Numbered from the stretch's first letter, positions 17,770-27,692 are shown. The stretch: DNA of 64,000 bases from an uncultured Bacteroidota bacterium (GCA_903905065.1 CAIVEW010000024.1:1-64000); one strand, 5' to 3'. Notes: a model not told the origin generated them from the letters alone. Numbers and translations are program-made.

Positions 17770-19008
17770 ATGAACCGCACACTTATATGGCAACTGGCGA
17801 TCAGGTACCTGCGCGGCAAACGCTCTGCAAATGCTGTGCCCATATTATCGCGGATAAGCATGGTGGCTATTGCGGTGAGCAGTGCTGCTATGATCATTAT
17901 CTTTTCGGTGTTCAACGGGCTGGAATCGCTGGTAAAGGATCTTTATAAGGCTTTTTACCCGGAGATAAGGATAACAGTTGCGCGGGGGAAATTCTTTCCG
18001 TTAGACAGCGCTAAACTCGTGATCATAAAAGGAATTGACGGTGTGCAGCAAGTGAGCGCCTGCATAGAGGACAATGCCATGGCCATAGACGAAAGCAATA
18101 AGGGCCAGAAAGTAGTGACCGTAAAGGGAATAGATAAAAACTACTTCGCGGTAAATGATATAAAAAAATACCTGGTGAAAGGGGATGATTCGGTATCAAC
18201 CGGACATCCATATACAGCTATTGTGGGCATGCACATTATTAATGAACTTGGGCTGGATTTCAATTATCCGTTCAGTAAAATTGAGCTGTACTACCCTAAC
18301 CCTGCTGTAAAGAACCCGGAAGCAGACCCCGCATCTGCCTATCAGCAATTATCGCTGCACCCGGCAGGTATTTTTAAGATAGAAAATGAATTCGATTCAA
18401 AGTATATGCTTGCGCCACTGCCATTAGTGCAAAGACTGTTTGGAGCAGACGGAAAGTGTTCTTCGATAGAAATAAAAGCGGAGCCAGGAAATGTGGAACG
18501 CATTAAGAAACAACTCCAGCAACTGCTGGGGACAGAGTATCGTGTAGAGAGCCGGTATGAACAAAACAGAACTGTTTATATGATCATGAGCGCCGAGAAA
18601 TGGGCGGTATATGCGATACTGGTGCTGGTATTATTTATTGCGTCGTTCAATATGGTAGGGGCGCTGACCATGCTGGTGATAGAAAAGAGAAAAGACATAG
18701 CTATACTGAAGGCTATGGGGGCACAACCCCTGGCGATAAGAACAGTATTCCTGTTTGAAGGTGTGCTCTGGTCATTTACCGGGGGGCTTGCAGGTATAGG
18801 GCTTGGCGTTATTATTTGTTTACTGCAGATAAAGTTCCATTTGGTGCCTATGCAGGGCGACTTCCTCGCATCCTCCTTCCCGGTGGAGATACAGGGCTTG
18901 GATCTGTTACTGGTGATTGCTACTATATTGGTAGTAGGGCTGATGGCGGCTTGGTACCCGGCGACGCGCGCAACAAAGGCCGCGGACCCTTCGCTGAAAG
19001 CAGCCTGA
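17770..19008 (+). CDS. FtsX/LolE-type ABC transporter permease
   Basis: This 412-residue membrane protein has the MacB/FtsX layout. A first transmembrane helix lies at about residues 30-52. A large periplasmic domain covers about 55-270, and three helices follow in the C-terminal FtsX domain (about 275-400), with WAVYAILVLVLFIASFNMV and the loop AILKAMGAQPLAIR. The first residues (LAIRYLRGKRSANAVPILSRIS) resemble LolC/LolE lipoprotein-releasing permeases. The cognate ATPase is not adjacent. It is probably translated with rbfA, given the 3-bp gap. A LolCDE-like role is inferred, not shown. Confidence 0.82.
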   Translation: MNRTLIWQLAIRYLRGKRSANAVPILSRISMVAIAVSSAAMIIIFSVFNGLESLVKDLYKAFYPEIRITVARGKFFPLDSAKLVIIKGIDGVQQVSACIEDNAMAIDESNKGQKVVTVKGIDKNYFAVNDIKKYLVKGDDSVSTGHPYTAIVGMHIINELGLDFNYPFSKIELYYPNPAVKNPEADPASAYQQLSLHPAGIFKIENEFDSKYMLAPLPLVQRLFGADGKCSSIEIKAEPGNVERIKKQLQQLLGTEYRVESRYEQNRTVYMIMSAEKWAVYAILVLVLFIASFNMVGALTMLVIEKRKDIAILKAMGAQPLAIRTVFLFEGVLWSFTGGLAGIGLGVIICLLQIKFHLVPMQGDFLASSFPVEIQGLDLLLVIATILVVGLMAAWYPATRATKAADPSLKAA

Positions 19009-19131
19009 TGAAATTCCAAATAGAAAATTCACCCCTATAAGTATCGGAGAAAATCCAAATTTCAATGCGGCCTAATCTTTGCAAGTGAAATTGGCTGACC
19101 AATATCATGTCCTATTTTCGCCTTTACTATT

Positions 19132-19139
19132 TACATTTG
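19132..19139 (+). promoter_or_regulatory. Possible -7 box (TACATTTG) of the acs transcript
   Basis: TACATTTG matches TAnnTTTG 37 bp before the acs ATG. A -33 TTTG at the proper spacing is missing, so the call rests on the -7 element and position alone. Confidence 0.35.
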
Positions 19140-19176
19140 AATACCTGATAGAGCGGGTACTAAAACATTCGATGCC

Positions 19177-21090
19177 ATGTCTTATCCTTTTCAAATAACG
19201 TCTTACGACCAATACAAAGAAGCCTATAAACAAAGCGTTGATCAACCGGAGCAATTCTGGAGTGAGATCGCTTCGCAATTTAAGTGGCGAAAGAAATGGG
19301 ATCAGGTACTTGAATGGAACTTCAGGACAGCGGATATAAAATGGTTCATTAATGGTAAGCTCAACATTACCGAGAATTGCCTGGACCGGCATCTTGAAAC
19401 GAGCGGAAATACGCCCGCGCTCATATGGGAGCCAAACAGCAAAGAGGAAGCACACCAGGTAATCACCTATAAAGAACTTCATTTTAAGGTGAACCAGTTT
19501 GCGCAGGTGCTTAGAAACAATGGGGTAAAAAAGGGGGACAGGGTGTGCCTGTACATGGGTATGGTGCCCGAGCTACCCATAGCCATGCTGGCTTGCGCGC
19601 GTATAGGAGCAACACACTCGGTGATCTTCGGTGGCTTCAGTGCACAGAGCATATCAGACAGGCTGCAGGATGCACAGGCGGAATACATCATTACCGGCGA
19701 TGGCGCCTATAGGGGCGGCAAGGACATTCCGCTAAAGAATACAATAGACGATGCACTGGTTACCTGCCCGTTTGTAAAACGAGTGATCGTATATGTGCGC
19801 ACACAGTCGCCCATAAGCATGATAGGCCACCGGGATGTGTGGTGGACAGACGAAATAAAAAAAGTGGAGGCACAGGGAAATCCTGTGGTGGAAGCGGAAG
19901 AAATGGATGCGGAAGATCCGCTGTTCATATTGTATACCTCCGGCTCTACGGGCAAGCCAAAAGGCGTGGTGCATAGTTCGGCAGGGTATATGGTGTATAC
20001 TACTTACAGCTTCGTAAATGTGTTTCAATACCAGCCGGGCGATGTGCATTTTTGTACGGCAGATATAGGCTGGATAACGGGTCATACCTATATCGTTTAC
20101 AGTGTGCTATGTGCGGGCGGCACATCACTGATGTATGAAGGGCTGCCTACATGGCCGGATGCAGGCCGCATGTGGGACATTGTGGATAAGCATAAGGTAA
20201 ACATACTCTATACCGCCCCAACCGCTATACGCAGCCTGATGGCCTATGGGCTGGCCCCATTGGAAGGGAAAGACCTGGGTAGCCTGAAAGTATTGGGTAC
20301 AGTAGGCGAACCGATAAATGAAGAAGCATGGCATTGGTATGATGAACATATAGGCAAGAAGCGCTGCCCGATAGTGGACACCTGGTGGCAAACAGAGACG
20401 GGCGCTACGATGATCTCTAATCTTGCAGGGGTAACTCCTTCAAAACCCAGTTATGCCACATTGCCCCTGCCGGGCATACAACCAGTGCTGGTGGATGAGC
20501 AAGGAAAGGAAATAACAGGCAATGATGTAAGCGGTAACCTATGCATACGCTTTCCGTGGCCATCCATCATCCGTACTACATACGGCGACCATGAGCGGTG
20601 CCGGTTGAATTATTTTGCCACTTACGACAATATGTATTTTACGGGTGATGGGTGCTACCGGGATGAAAACGGGTTTTATCGGATTACGGGGCGAGTGGAT
20701 GATGTGCTGAACGTAAGCGGTCACCGCATAGGCACTGCCGAAGTGGAGAACGCAATAAATATGCATACAGGAGTGCTGGAGAGCGCCGTGGTGGGCTATC
20801 CGCACGACCTGAAGGGCCAGGGCATTTATGCGTATGTGATCATGGAGGCAATGCCGGAAAATAAACCGCTGGCACAAGCAGATATAACCCAGACCGTAGC
20901 ACGCATTATAGGCCCCATAGCCAGACCAGACAAAATACAGTTTGTGACCGGGCTGCCCAAAACACGTAGCGGAAAAATAATGCGCCGTATATTGAGGAAA
21001 ATTGCCGAGGGTGAATTGGCTAACCTGGGCGATACCTCTACCCTGCTGGACCCGGGAGTAGTCAACGAAATAAAAGAAGGAAGAGTTTAA
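19177..21090 (+). CDS. acs: Acetyl-coenzyme A synthetase
   Basis: Acs activates acetate to acetyl-CoA via acetyl-AMP in the cytoplasm. The 637-residue protein has the AMP-binding P-loop YTSGSTGKPKGVVH (about residue 255), the TWWQTETGATM motif, the ITGRVDDVLNVSGHRI hinge, and the C-terminal SGKIMRRILRKI whose Lys (about 599) is the conserved, acetylatable catalytic residue. The N-terminal region starting YPFQITSYDQYKEAYKQS is the ACAS_N domain. Length is normal. OsmC follows 10 bp downstream. Confidence 0.94.
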   Translation: MSYPFQITSYDQYKEAYKQSVDQPEQFWSEIASQFKWRKKWDQVLEWNFRTADIKWFINGKLNITENCLDRHLETSGNTPALIWEPNSKEEAHQVITYKELHFKVNQFAQVLRNNGVKKGDRVCLYMGMVPELPIAMLACARIGATHSVIFGGFSAQSISDRLQDAQAEYIITGDGAYRGGKDIPLKNTIDDALVTCPFVKRVIVYVRTQSPISMIGHRDVWWTDEIKKVEAQGNPVVEAEEMDAEDPLFILYTSGSTGKPKGVVHSSAGYMVYTTYSFVNVFQYQPGDVHFCTADIGWITGHTYIVYSVLCAGGTSLMYEGLPTWPDAGRMWDIVDKHKVNILYTAPTAIRSLMAYGLAPLEGKDLGSLKVLGTVGEPINEEAWHWYDEHIGKKRCPIVDTWWQTETGATMISNLAGVTPSKPSYATLPLPGIQPVLVDEQGKEITGNDVSGNLCIRFPWPSIIRTTYGDHERCRLNYFATYDNMYFTGDGCYRDENGFYRITGRVDDVLNVSGHRIGTAEVENAINMHTGVLESAVVGYPHDLKGQGIYAYVIMEAMPENKPLAQADITQTVARIIGPIARPDKIQFVTGLPKTRSGKIMRRILRKIAEGELANLGDTSTLLDPGVVNEIKEGRV

Positions 21091-21100
21091 CTGAAGCATC

Positions 21101-21568
21101 ATGCAGACACATAACTACCCGGTAACTGTGACATGGACGGGGAACAGGGGCGAAGGAACGAGCAGTTATACCGGTTACGACCGCAGTCACATTATTTCGA
21201 TAGAAAACAAACCGGATATTATTGCGTCGTCCGATACGCCGTTCCGGGGTGATAATACGAAGCACAACCCGGAAGATATGCTGGTGGCAGCGCTGAGCAC
21301 TTGCCATATGTTGTGGTACCTGCACTTGTGTGCTGATGCGGGGATCATTGTGGTGGAATATATGGACCGGGCAACAGGCACGCTCACCCTGGCGCCAGGA
21401 GCGGCAGGTCGTTTTACGGAGGTTATGCTGCACCCTGTTGTTACCATTACTGATGCAGCGCTGACCGACAAAGCAAACCAACTGCACGATGAGGCGCACA
21501 AGAAATGCTTCATCGCTAATTCTGTGAACTTCCCGGTAACGCATGAGCCGGTGTGTAAAGCGCAATAA
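21101..21568 (+). CDS. OsmC family peroxiredoxin-like protein
   Basis: This 155-residue cytoplasmic protein belongs to the OsmC/Ohr superfamily of thiol-dependent hydroperoxide reductases. The conserved Cys pair is visible in ALSTCHMLWYL and HKKCFIANSVNFPV, and the N-terminal WTGNRGEGTSSYTGYDRSH fits the YhfA-like OsmC branch. It probably reduces organic hydroperoxides, though the exact substrate class (OsmC versus Ohr) is not decided. The stop codon is followed immediately by the ATG of the GH92 gene, which implies translational coupling. Confidence 0.88.
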   Translation: MQTHNYPVTVTWTGNRGEGTSSYTGYDRSHIISIENKPDIIASSDTPFRGDNTKHNPEDMLVAALSTCHMLWYLHLCADAGIIVVEYMDRATGTLTLAPGAAGRFTEVMLHPVVTITDAALTDKANQLHDEAHKKCFIANSVNFPVTHEPVCKAQ

Positions 21569-23863
21569 ATGATCTCCATAAGAAACTTTCTTCTTGTTGT
21601 TTTTCTGTTACCCTCTCTTGCGTTGTTCGGCCAGGAGCAACAACTCATACAATATGTAAAGCCCATTATAGGTACGGACCGCATGGGGCACACCTACCCC
21701 GGCGCTACCGTGCCGTTTGGAGCGGTGCAGCTGAGCCCGGAGACGGATACACTGCCTTATGAAATAGACGGGCATTACAACAAAGACGTTTATAAATATT
21801 GTGCAGGCTACCAATACGGGGATAAAACGATCGTTGGCTTCAGCCATACACACTTTAGCGGCACCGGGCACGCTGATCTTGGCGACTTCCTGATCATGCC
21901 AAACACCGGCAAGTTGCAGCTTAACCCGGGAACAGCGGGCCAACCTGAAAGTGGCTTCCGCTCGCCATTCTCGCACAGTACTGAAGTTGCAGAAACCGAT
22001 TATTATAAAGTAAAACTGGAGCGGTATAACATTCTTGCGGAACTGACCACGACTACACGGGTTGGTTTTCATCAATACACTTTCCCTAAGTCAGATAATG
22101 CGCATATTATTCTCGATGCGGTGTATGGGATTTATAATTACCCCGATAAAAATGTTTGGACTTATATAAGGGTGGAGAATGACACACTCATTACGGGCTA
22201 CCGGCAAACTAGCGGATGGGCAAAAACACGCACTGTTTATTTTGCAATGGTGCTGTCGAAACCTATTACCGAATATGGATTTCAGAACAGCTCAAAGAAA
22301 GAGGTGTACAAAGGCTTCTGGCGGAAGTTTGATCAATCAAAAAACTTTCCGGAGATAGCCGGGACGCAGATAAGAGCGTGGTTTAATTTCAAAACAGAAG
22401 AAGGTGAAAAAATAAAGATCAAGTTTGCCATTTCACCTGTGAGCACGGCTAATGCACTGGAAAATCTTCGGGCTGAAGCACCGGGCTGGGATTTTGATGA
22501 GGTCAAAAGAAACGGGCAGGCTGCATGGGAGCAAGAGCTACGCAAAATAGAGATCACTGCAGATAAAGAGACCAAAGAGAATTTTTACACCTCCATGTAT
22601 CATGCCTTCATTAACCCTACCGAGTACATGGATGTGAACGGTGAATATCGTGGACTGGATCAACAGACTCATAAAACTTCGGGGTGGACGAACTATACTA
22701 CTTTCTCGCTTTGGGACACACACAGAGCGCTGCATCCGCTGCTCGGGATTATACAGTCGAAACGCAATACGGATATGGTGCAATCTATGCTTGCGCACTA
22801 TGACCAAAGTGCGGAACATATGCTGCCCATATGGAGCAACTCTGCAAATGAGAACTGGTGCATGATAGGCTATCATGCTGTGTCTGTTATCGCTGATGCG
22901 GTGGTAGGTGGCAGTATTGGGGTTAACCCGGAAAGGGCGCTGGATGCTTGCATAACGACTGCTACAAACAAAAATTATGATGGCCTTGAATACTATATGA
23001 AGATGGGCTATGTGCCTGAGGATAAGAATGGCTCCTCTGTTTCCAAGACACTGGAGTATGCCTACAACGACTGGTGCATAGCGCAGATGGCCAGGAAATT
23101 GAACCGTCCAAAGGTCTATGATGAATTCATTAAACGGTCGGAGAATTACAAAAATGTCTATGATCCTACTGTCGGCTATATGCGCCCGCGCATGAGCGAC
23201 GGCAGTTTTAAGAAAGACTTTGATGTGCTGAATACAGACGAACCGGGATTTATAGAAGGTAATGCGTGGAACTACAGTCTTTATGTGCCACATGCACCCG
23301 AGGAACTAATAAAAATAATGGGCGGCAAAGAGCGCTTTACCAGGCACCTTGATTCACTGTTCACCATGCAGTTGCCGGATAGCTTCTTTGCCAAGACCGA
23401 GGATATAACACGTGATGGGATCATAGGCAATTATGTACATGGTAATGAGCCATCTCACCATCTTGCCTACTTATACAACTGGACAGACCAGCCCTGGAAA
23501 ACACAGGAACGTGTGCGCATGATATTGAAGAAGCAGTACCACCCTACCCCCGACGGCCTGGGTGGCAATGACGATTGCGGCCAAATGAGTGCCTGGTACA
23601 TGCTCAGCACGCTTGGCTTCTACCCTGTGGCGCCGAGCAACGGACAATACTCATTAGGGAGTCCGGCGATGGACAAAGCAAGCCTGCACCTGGAAAACGG
23701 GAAAACATTTACCATCACCGCGAAAAACCAAAGTGATAAAAATGTGTATGTACAAAAGGTAACGCTGAACGGCAAAGTATTAGATAGGAATTACATAACC
23801 TGGCTGGAAATAATGGGAGGCGGAGATCTCGTATTTTACATGAGCGATAAACACCCGAAATAG
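21569..23863 (+). CDS. GH92 family exported alpha-mannosidase
   Basis: This 764-residue protein has a signal peptide (about residues 1-21, ending ALFG before Gln) and then the GH92 N-terminal domain, with GTDRMGHTYPGATVPFGAVQ and GFSHTHFSGTGHADLGD. The catalytic domain includes NWCMIGYHAVSVIADA, GNEPSHHLAYLYNW and GNDDCGQMSAWYMLS. GH92 enzymes are calcium-dependent exo-acting alpha-mannosidases, mostly alpha-1,2, that act on N-glycan or yeast mannan mannose. No SusC/SusD pair or other glycosidase is adjacent, so the specificity cannot be refined by context. It is the third gene of the acs-osmC run. Confidence 0.92.
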   Translation: MISIRNFLLVVFLLPSLALFGQEQQLIQYVKPIIGTDRMGHTYPGATVPFGAVQLSPETDTLPYEIDGHYNKDVYKYCAGYQYGDKTIVGFSHTHFSGTGHADLGDFLIMPNTGKLQLNPGTAGQPESGFRSPFSHSTEVAETDYYKVKLERYNILAELTTTTRVGFHQYTFPKSDNAHIILDAVYGIYNYPDKNVWTYIRVENDTLITGYRQTSGWAKTRTVYFAMVLSKPITEYGFQNSSKKEVYKGFWRKFDQSKNFPEIAGTQIRAWFNFKTEEGEKIKIKFAISPVSTANALENLRAEAPGWDFDEVKRNGQAAWEQELRKIEITADKETKENFYTSMYHAFINPTEYMDVNGEYRGLDQQTHKTSGWTNYTTFSLWDTHRALHPLLGIIQSKRNTDMVQSMLAHYDQSAEHMLPIWSNSANENWCMIGYHAVSVIADAVVGGSIGVNPERALDACITTATNKNYDGLEYYMKMGYVPEDKNGSSVSKTLEYAYNDWCIAQMARKLNRPKVYDEFIKRSENYKNVYDPTVGYMRPRMSDGSFKKDFDVLNTDEPGFIEGNAWNYSLYVPHAPEELIKIMGGKERFTRHLDSLFTMQLPDSFFAKTEDITRDGIIGNYVHGNEPSHHLAYLYNWTDQPWKTQERVRMILKKQYHPTPDGLGGNDDCGQMSAWYMLSTLGFYPVAPSNGQYSLGSPAMDKASLHLENGKTFTITAKNQSDKNVYVQKVTLNGKVLDRNYITWLEIMGGGDLVFYMSDKHPK

Positions 23864-23871
23864 ATCGTTTT

Positions 23872-24717
23872 ATGAAGCTGTTTGTTTTTATTGTTTTAGT
23901 TGGCGTCAGTTTGTCAAAGGGCACGACAGCCATGGCAGCTCCGCCGGATTCCACTAACTTTTATTTGGCGATCAAAAATTATGACCTCAGCAAGTTGTGG
24001 CAGGGCGATAGCATCCATTTTATAACGAACGAGGGCTACCTTGATGGCCGACGCTTGTATGAAGGAGAACTCACGGATAAATTCCCGGAACCTTATGGAT
24101 TTATTGGCCTGGGCTATCAGCGTTTTTATATTCATTACCTGACGATAAAAAAGGACACAGGCAATGCATACCGGTACATGGTGACCGGTAAAACCAAAGT
24201 AAAAGACAGCGTGCGTAGTTTTAAAGGAACCATAACTGTGGTGAAAGCGAAAGTAAGCAAGGAAGCAATGGTCATGATCGTGCCGACACCAAACAACAAG
24301 AAAAGTGAGGTATTGTTTAAACAGGGTGTAGCCTACTGTGATATCAACTTTGCCGAAGACACCTCAAAGCCTGCAAGCGGCACAATAACGGGCAGACTAA
24401 CCACAAGGTTCTATCTCGACTCCAGCCAGCATATGTTTTATGACAACCTCAATAACATTTCCGACAGTTACTGCAACAACCAGTTTATTGGCCTGTGGAA
24501 AAAGAATAAAACCGATAGTGTGAAAAGGTGCAACTGGGGAGATTACCGTATCCCTGCCTGCGGTGACCTTGACGAAGGCGCAGGCGGTTTCAGCCCATCA
24601 GATAAATACCTGATGAACGGATGGCAAAGCTATCGCGATGCCTATTTCGGAGGAAATGATGCTGCGAAAACAAAACGGGCTGTAAATGGGGAAAATATCA
24701 AGTGGTGGAAATATTAA
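23872..24717 (+). CDS. Exported protein of unknown function downstream of the GH92 gene
   Basis: I do not recognise this 281-residue protein. It has a signal peptide (cleavage likely after TTAMA, near residue 22). A beta-rich body follows, and then a C-terminal segment with four Cys residues (CDINF, SDSYCNN, VKRCNWGDY, IPACGDLDEG) that could form disulfides. The composition (YGFIGLGYQRFYIHYLTI and similar) suggests a beta-sandwich. It starts 8 bp after the GH92 stop codon, so it is almost certainly cotranscribed with it. Its stop codon overlaps the stop codon of the convergent acyltransferase gene. Confidence 0.7.
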   Translation: MKLFVFIVLVGVSLSKGTTAMAAPPDSTNFYLAIKNYDLSKLWQGDSIHFITNEGYLDGRRLYEGELTDKFPEPYGFIGLGYQRFYIHYLTIKKDTGNAYRYMVTGKTKVKDSVRSFKGTITVVKAKVSKEAMVMIVPTPNNKKSEVLFKQGVAYCDINFAEDTSKPASGTITGRLTTRFYLDSSQHMFYDNLNNISDSYCNNQFIGLWKKNKTDSVKRCNWGDYRIPACGDLDEGAGGFSPSDKYLMNGWQSYRDAYFGGNDAAKTKRAVNGENIKWWKY

Positions 24718-25964
24718 GCAGCTAGCTTGTCGTTTGGCGGCGCGTCATCGAGTGCGCCCGCACCGGCTGCCGACAAGGCTGGCTTTGCCTTAAAGAATCG
24801 ATCATAAACATATCGTGCAAACTTCGTCCCGGGGTTATCTATGTATCTAGCCATTAACCACGAAGCAGCAATCAATACAATCGTGCATATACCAAATACC
24901 ACGACAACTGCATGATTGTAGCCCAGTCCTTTGTACATCTTTAAGAAAGCGTAGCTGCCAATGGAGCCCATCACCAATGGATGCAACAAGTATAGCGAGA
25001 AAGAAATGTAACCAAGAAAACGGAACATCCGCATACTGATAAGTTTCTGCATGCGGATAGAAAGTGTAAAAGAAAGGATAAGGAGGTACCCGCCTATAAT
25101 ATGGAACCAACCTGTATAATCATAAAGGCTGTGGCCCATATGCTCAAAGACAGAACCCGCCCTGTTGTCGGTGGTGGGGTAGGCACCAAGGAACAAAGAA
25201 AACAAAAAAAGCATTGGCGCTCCAAACATAACGACATACTTGTTTTGTTTGTGGCTGTTCTTTCTTGTATAATTTAAGCTGATACCGAGCAAAAAATCGG
25301 CCATAAACGTGGAATTAGTAAGATAGCAGTACAGAAGCATAATGATCAGGGCAGCTACCCTGTTTCGCGTACCATGTGTGAGTGCGAGGTAAGCAAAAAC
25401 CATCAATGACCCATATAGTTCAACAGCTATAGTCCACATGGAGGTATCAAAAGTATTGTCGCCAAAAAGCATCGTTTTGTAAAGCAAGCAATCTCTGAAC
25501 TGCCCGAAACAACCGGGGAAAGAGACATACGGGCCGAACCACCACTCAGAGTGCGCAATGACCGATGCAGGCTTGTTGTAATACAAATGCGCAACCAGGA
25601 GGACGAATGAAACGATCAGGGTAAACGCGACCGGTATATAGAGCCTCAGGAAACGCCTTTGAGCGCCGCTTACCAGTTCCTTTGGTTCCTGGGTATTAAA
25701 GTATTTCTGGCTAAGAACGAACCCACTAAGCACGAAAAAAATACACACGCAGAAATTGCCGTTTGTAAGCACACTCAGCAGGCTTTGGCCGTAACGGATC
25801 TCCAGGGCATTGGGCAGGTGCACAGCGTGGGGATCTAAACTATAATAGGCGGTATAAAATGCGAGGCCGAAGTGATGCAGGAAAACACAAAAAGCAGCAA
25901 TACCCCGTATCCCATCGAGATAGGTGAGCGATCCGTGCCCCTGCATCCGGGATTCTTTTGTCAC
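24714..25964 (-). CDS. Acyltransferase 3 (OafA/YrhL-type) membrane protein
   Basis: This 416-residue protein has about ten hydrophobic helices and the acyltransferase-3 signature: LDGIRGIAAFCVFLHHFGLA near the N-terminus, with the conserved His pair, and then FFVLSGFVLS. Members O-acetylate or otherwise acylate exopolysaccharide, LPS or peptidoglycan at the inner membrane. The acceptor is unknown here, since no glycosyltransferase neighbours are present. The C-terminus ends in an Ala/Asp-rich soluble tail. Its stop overlaps by 4 bp with that of the convergent gene. Confidence 0.88.
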   Translation of the reverse strand: MTKESRMQGHGSLTYLDGIRGIAAFCVFLHHFGLAFYTAYYSLDPHAVHLPNALEIRYGQSLLSVLTNGNFCVCIFFVLSGFVLSQKYFNTQEPKELVSGAQRRFLRLYIPVAFTLIVSFVLLVAHLYYNKPASVIAHSEWWFGPYVSFPGCFGQFRDCLLYKTMLFGDNTFDTSMWTIAVELYGSLMVFAYLALTHGTRNRVAALIIMLLYCYLTNSTFMADFLLGISLNYTRKNSHKQNKYVVMFGAPMLFLFSLFLGAYPTTDNRAGSVFEHMGHSLYDYTGWFHIIGGYLLILSFTLSIRMQKLISMRMFRFLGYISFSLYLLHPLVMGSIGSYAFLKMYKGLGYNHAVVVVFGICTIVLIAASWLMARYIDNPGTKFARYVYDRFFKAKPALSAAGAGALDDAPPNDKLAA

Positions 25965-25985
25965 TGTACGAAATGGGTTTATATT

Positions 25986-27581
25986 CTATCTTAAATAACT
26001 CGTGGGTGACGTATTCACTTTGGGCAGTGTCTTACGCGGCATCTTCTTGTCCATCATTGCGGTATTGTAAACAAACGCAGCCATGATCACTGATGCCTGC
26101 TGCAGGTCGTTGCTGCTGGCGCGGTCATAAGAGTCCATGTTGGTGTGATGAGTGCGGGTGCCGTATTCCAGCGGGTCTTGCATAAACTGGAAACCGGGTA
26201 TACCTACTTCGTCAAACGATATGTGGTCGGTTGATCCTGTATTTTTTATGGTCACGGTATTTACACCAAGATCTTCAAAAGGAGCCAGCCATTCTTTAAA
26301 CAGTGGCATTGCCTCATAATTTCCCTGCGCATAAATGCCACGTATTTTTCCCCCACCATTGTCCAGGTTGTAATAAGCGGATACTTTTTTGTGCTCCGGT
26401 TTCAGCTTCATGGTAAGGCGATCACCAAAGTGGTTCTTTACATATGCCCTTGAACCCAGCAGTCCTTGTTCTTCCCCGCTCCACAACACGATGCGAATAG
26501 TGCGGCGAGGTTTATTCCCTATCTCTTTCAGTATCCTGATCGCCTCCATAGCTACCGCCGAACCCATACCGTTATCTGTAGCGCCTGTTGCAGCATGCCA
26601 ACTATCCATATGGCCGCCCAGTATTACGAGCTCATCTTTCAGCGCGGTATCTGTTCCGGGTATTTCGCCTACCACCACATTTTCTACCGAGTCGGCTGTA
26701 AGGAAGGTGGTGCGCGTGTCCATCTCCAGCGATACCTCCTTGCCCGCTTCCAGCAGCCTTATTAATCTCCCCAGGTGCTCGCTACCCATTTCCATTTCCG
26801 GCAACACAGGTTTTGCATTCCATGCACGTGATGCGCCGTTTGACGTGAATACGGTCCCCATTGTGCCTCTTCCTCCGCTCAACACGGCGATAGCGCCTTC
26901 CGCCAAAAGGAAAGAATCTGTTTTTTGCCTCAGGCTTAGGGCCGCGGCCCGCGGAGAAGCCGGAGCCGCTGGTGCTGCCGGGTTGAGATTAGTGATACCA
27001 TCATCCATGTGTGGGTCCCAGGATTGCTTGATCAATTCAGAATCTGTGAGCCTGCGGGCATCAGGCGTGAAATTGAGCTTCGTTTCGTTACCAGTTGTTC
27101 CCGTTGCCAGCACGACGATCTTGCTCCTAAGCTTACCGGCATACTTAGCCATATCTTCTTCTTTCTCTATTTTCACCAGTTCGGCGTTCCCGTTTACCAG
27201 GCCGTTTGTACCGGGAGTCCATGCCCTTGGCACCGCGATCAGCGGCTGGTAGTACGGCGCGGTCATCGCCACATAAGATTTATTGATCTCCCACCCTTTC
27301 CCGAAACCGCCCCATGGCTCAATCTTTACATTCTTCACCCCCCAGCTTTTCAATTTTTCAGCCGCCCATTTCTCAGCATTTTTCATGCCTGTAGAGCCGG
27401 TGAGCCTTGGGCCGTTAACATCCGTCAGCTCGAAAAGGGTGTTCATGACTTTGGAATTATTAAACCCTTCATTTTTAATGTGCCCGATGGCATGGGAGGT
27501 GCTTTTTACACCTTTATCGCCCTTGAACGACGAAAGAAGAGCAACCGCAACAAGCAGCGATAAACTGACAGATTTTTTCAT
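25986..27581 (-). CDS. Exported M28 family zinc peptidase (carboxypeptidase Q-like)
   Basis: This 531-residue enzyme has a signal peptide (MKKSVSLSLLVAVALLS) when started at the ATG at 27581; the open frame runs further upstream, without homology, to 27680. Zinc ligands of the M28 family are visible in GGHMDSWHAATGATDNG, WSGEEQGLLGSRAYV, NLDNGGGKIRG and GSTDHISFDEVGIPG. A PA-type insert lies in the first half (about residues 115-270). The arrangement fits carboxypeptidase Q/plasma glutamate carboxypeptidase homologues, which hydrolyse dipeptides or short peptides in the periplasm. It is 21 bp upstream of the acyltransferase stop in reverse order, with no clear functional link. Confidence 0.87.
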   Translation of the reverse strand: MKKSVSLSLLVAVALLSSFKGDKGVKSTSHAIGHIKNEGFNNSKVMNTLFELTDVNGPRLTGSTGMKNAEKWAAEKLKSWGVKNVKIEPWGGFGKGWEINKSYVAMTAPYYQPLIAVPRAWTPGTNGLVNGNAELVKIEKEEDMAKYAGKLRSKIVVLATGTTGNETKLNFTPDARRLTDSELIKQSWDPHMDDGITNLNPAAPAAPASPRAAALSLRQKTDSFLLAEGAIAVLSGGRGTMGTVFTSNGASRAWNAKPVLPEMEMGSEHLGRLIRLLEAGKEVSLEMDTRTTFLTADSVENVVVGEIPGTDTALKDELVILGGHMDSWHAATGATDNGMGSAVAMEAIRILKEIGNKPRRTIRIVLWSGEEQGLLGSRAYVKNHFGDRLTMKLKPEHKKVSAYYNLDNGGGKIRGIYAQGNYEAMPLFKEWLAPFEDLGVNTVTIKNTGSTDHISFDEVGIPGFQFMQDPLEYGTRTHHTNMDSYDRASSNDLQQASVIMAAFVYNTAMMDKKMPRKTLPKVNTSPTSYLR

Positions 27582-27692
27582 TGGCGTGTTATTAGAACGT
27601 GAAAAGTAAACAAAATAAATTATAACACAATCCCCACGACTTAGCCCGATGGCGTGATTTTTTAATATGCATTTCTGCATTAAAACTATTTT

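Noticed and set aside
22538-23293. 251-codon open frame on the minus strand inside the GH92 gene
   Set aside because: It is the antisense shadow of a well-supported GH92 coding sequence and has no family resemblance.
26389-27252. 287-codon open frame on the plus strand inside the M28 peptidase gene
   Set aside because: It is Ser-rich, with no start context, and is antisense to a gene with intact zinc motifs.
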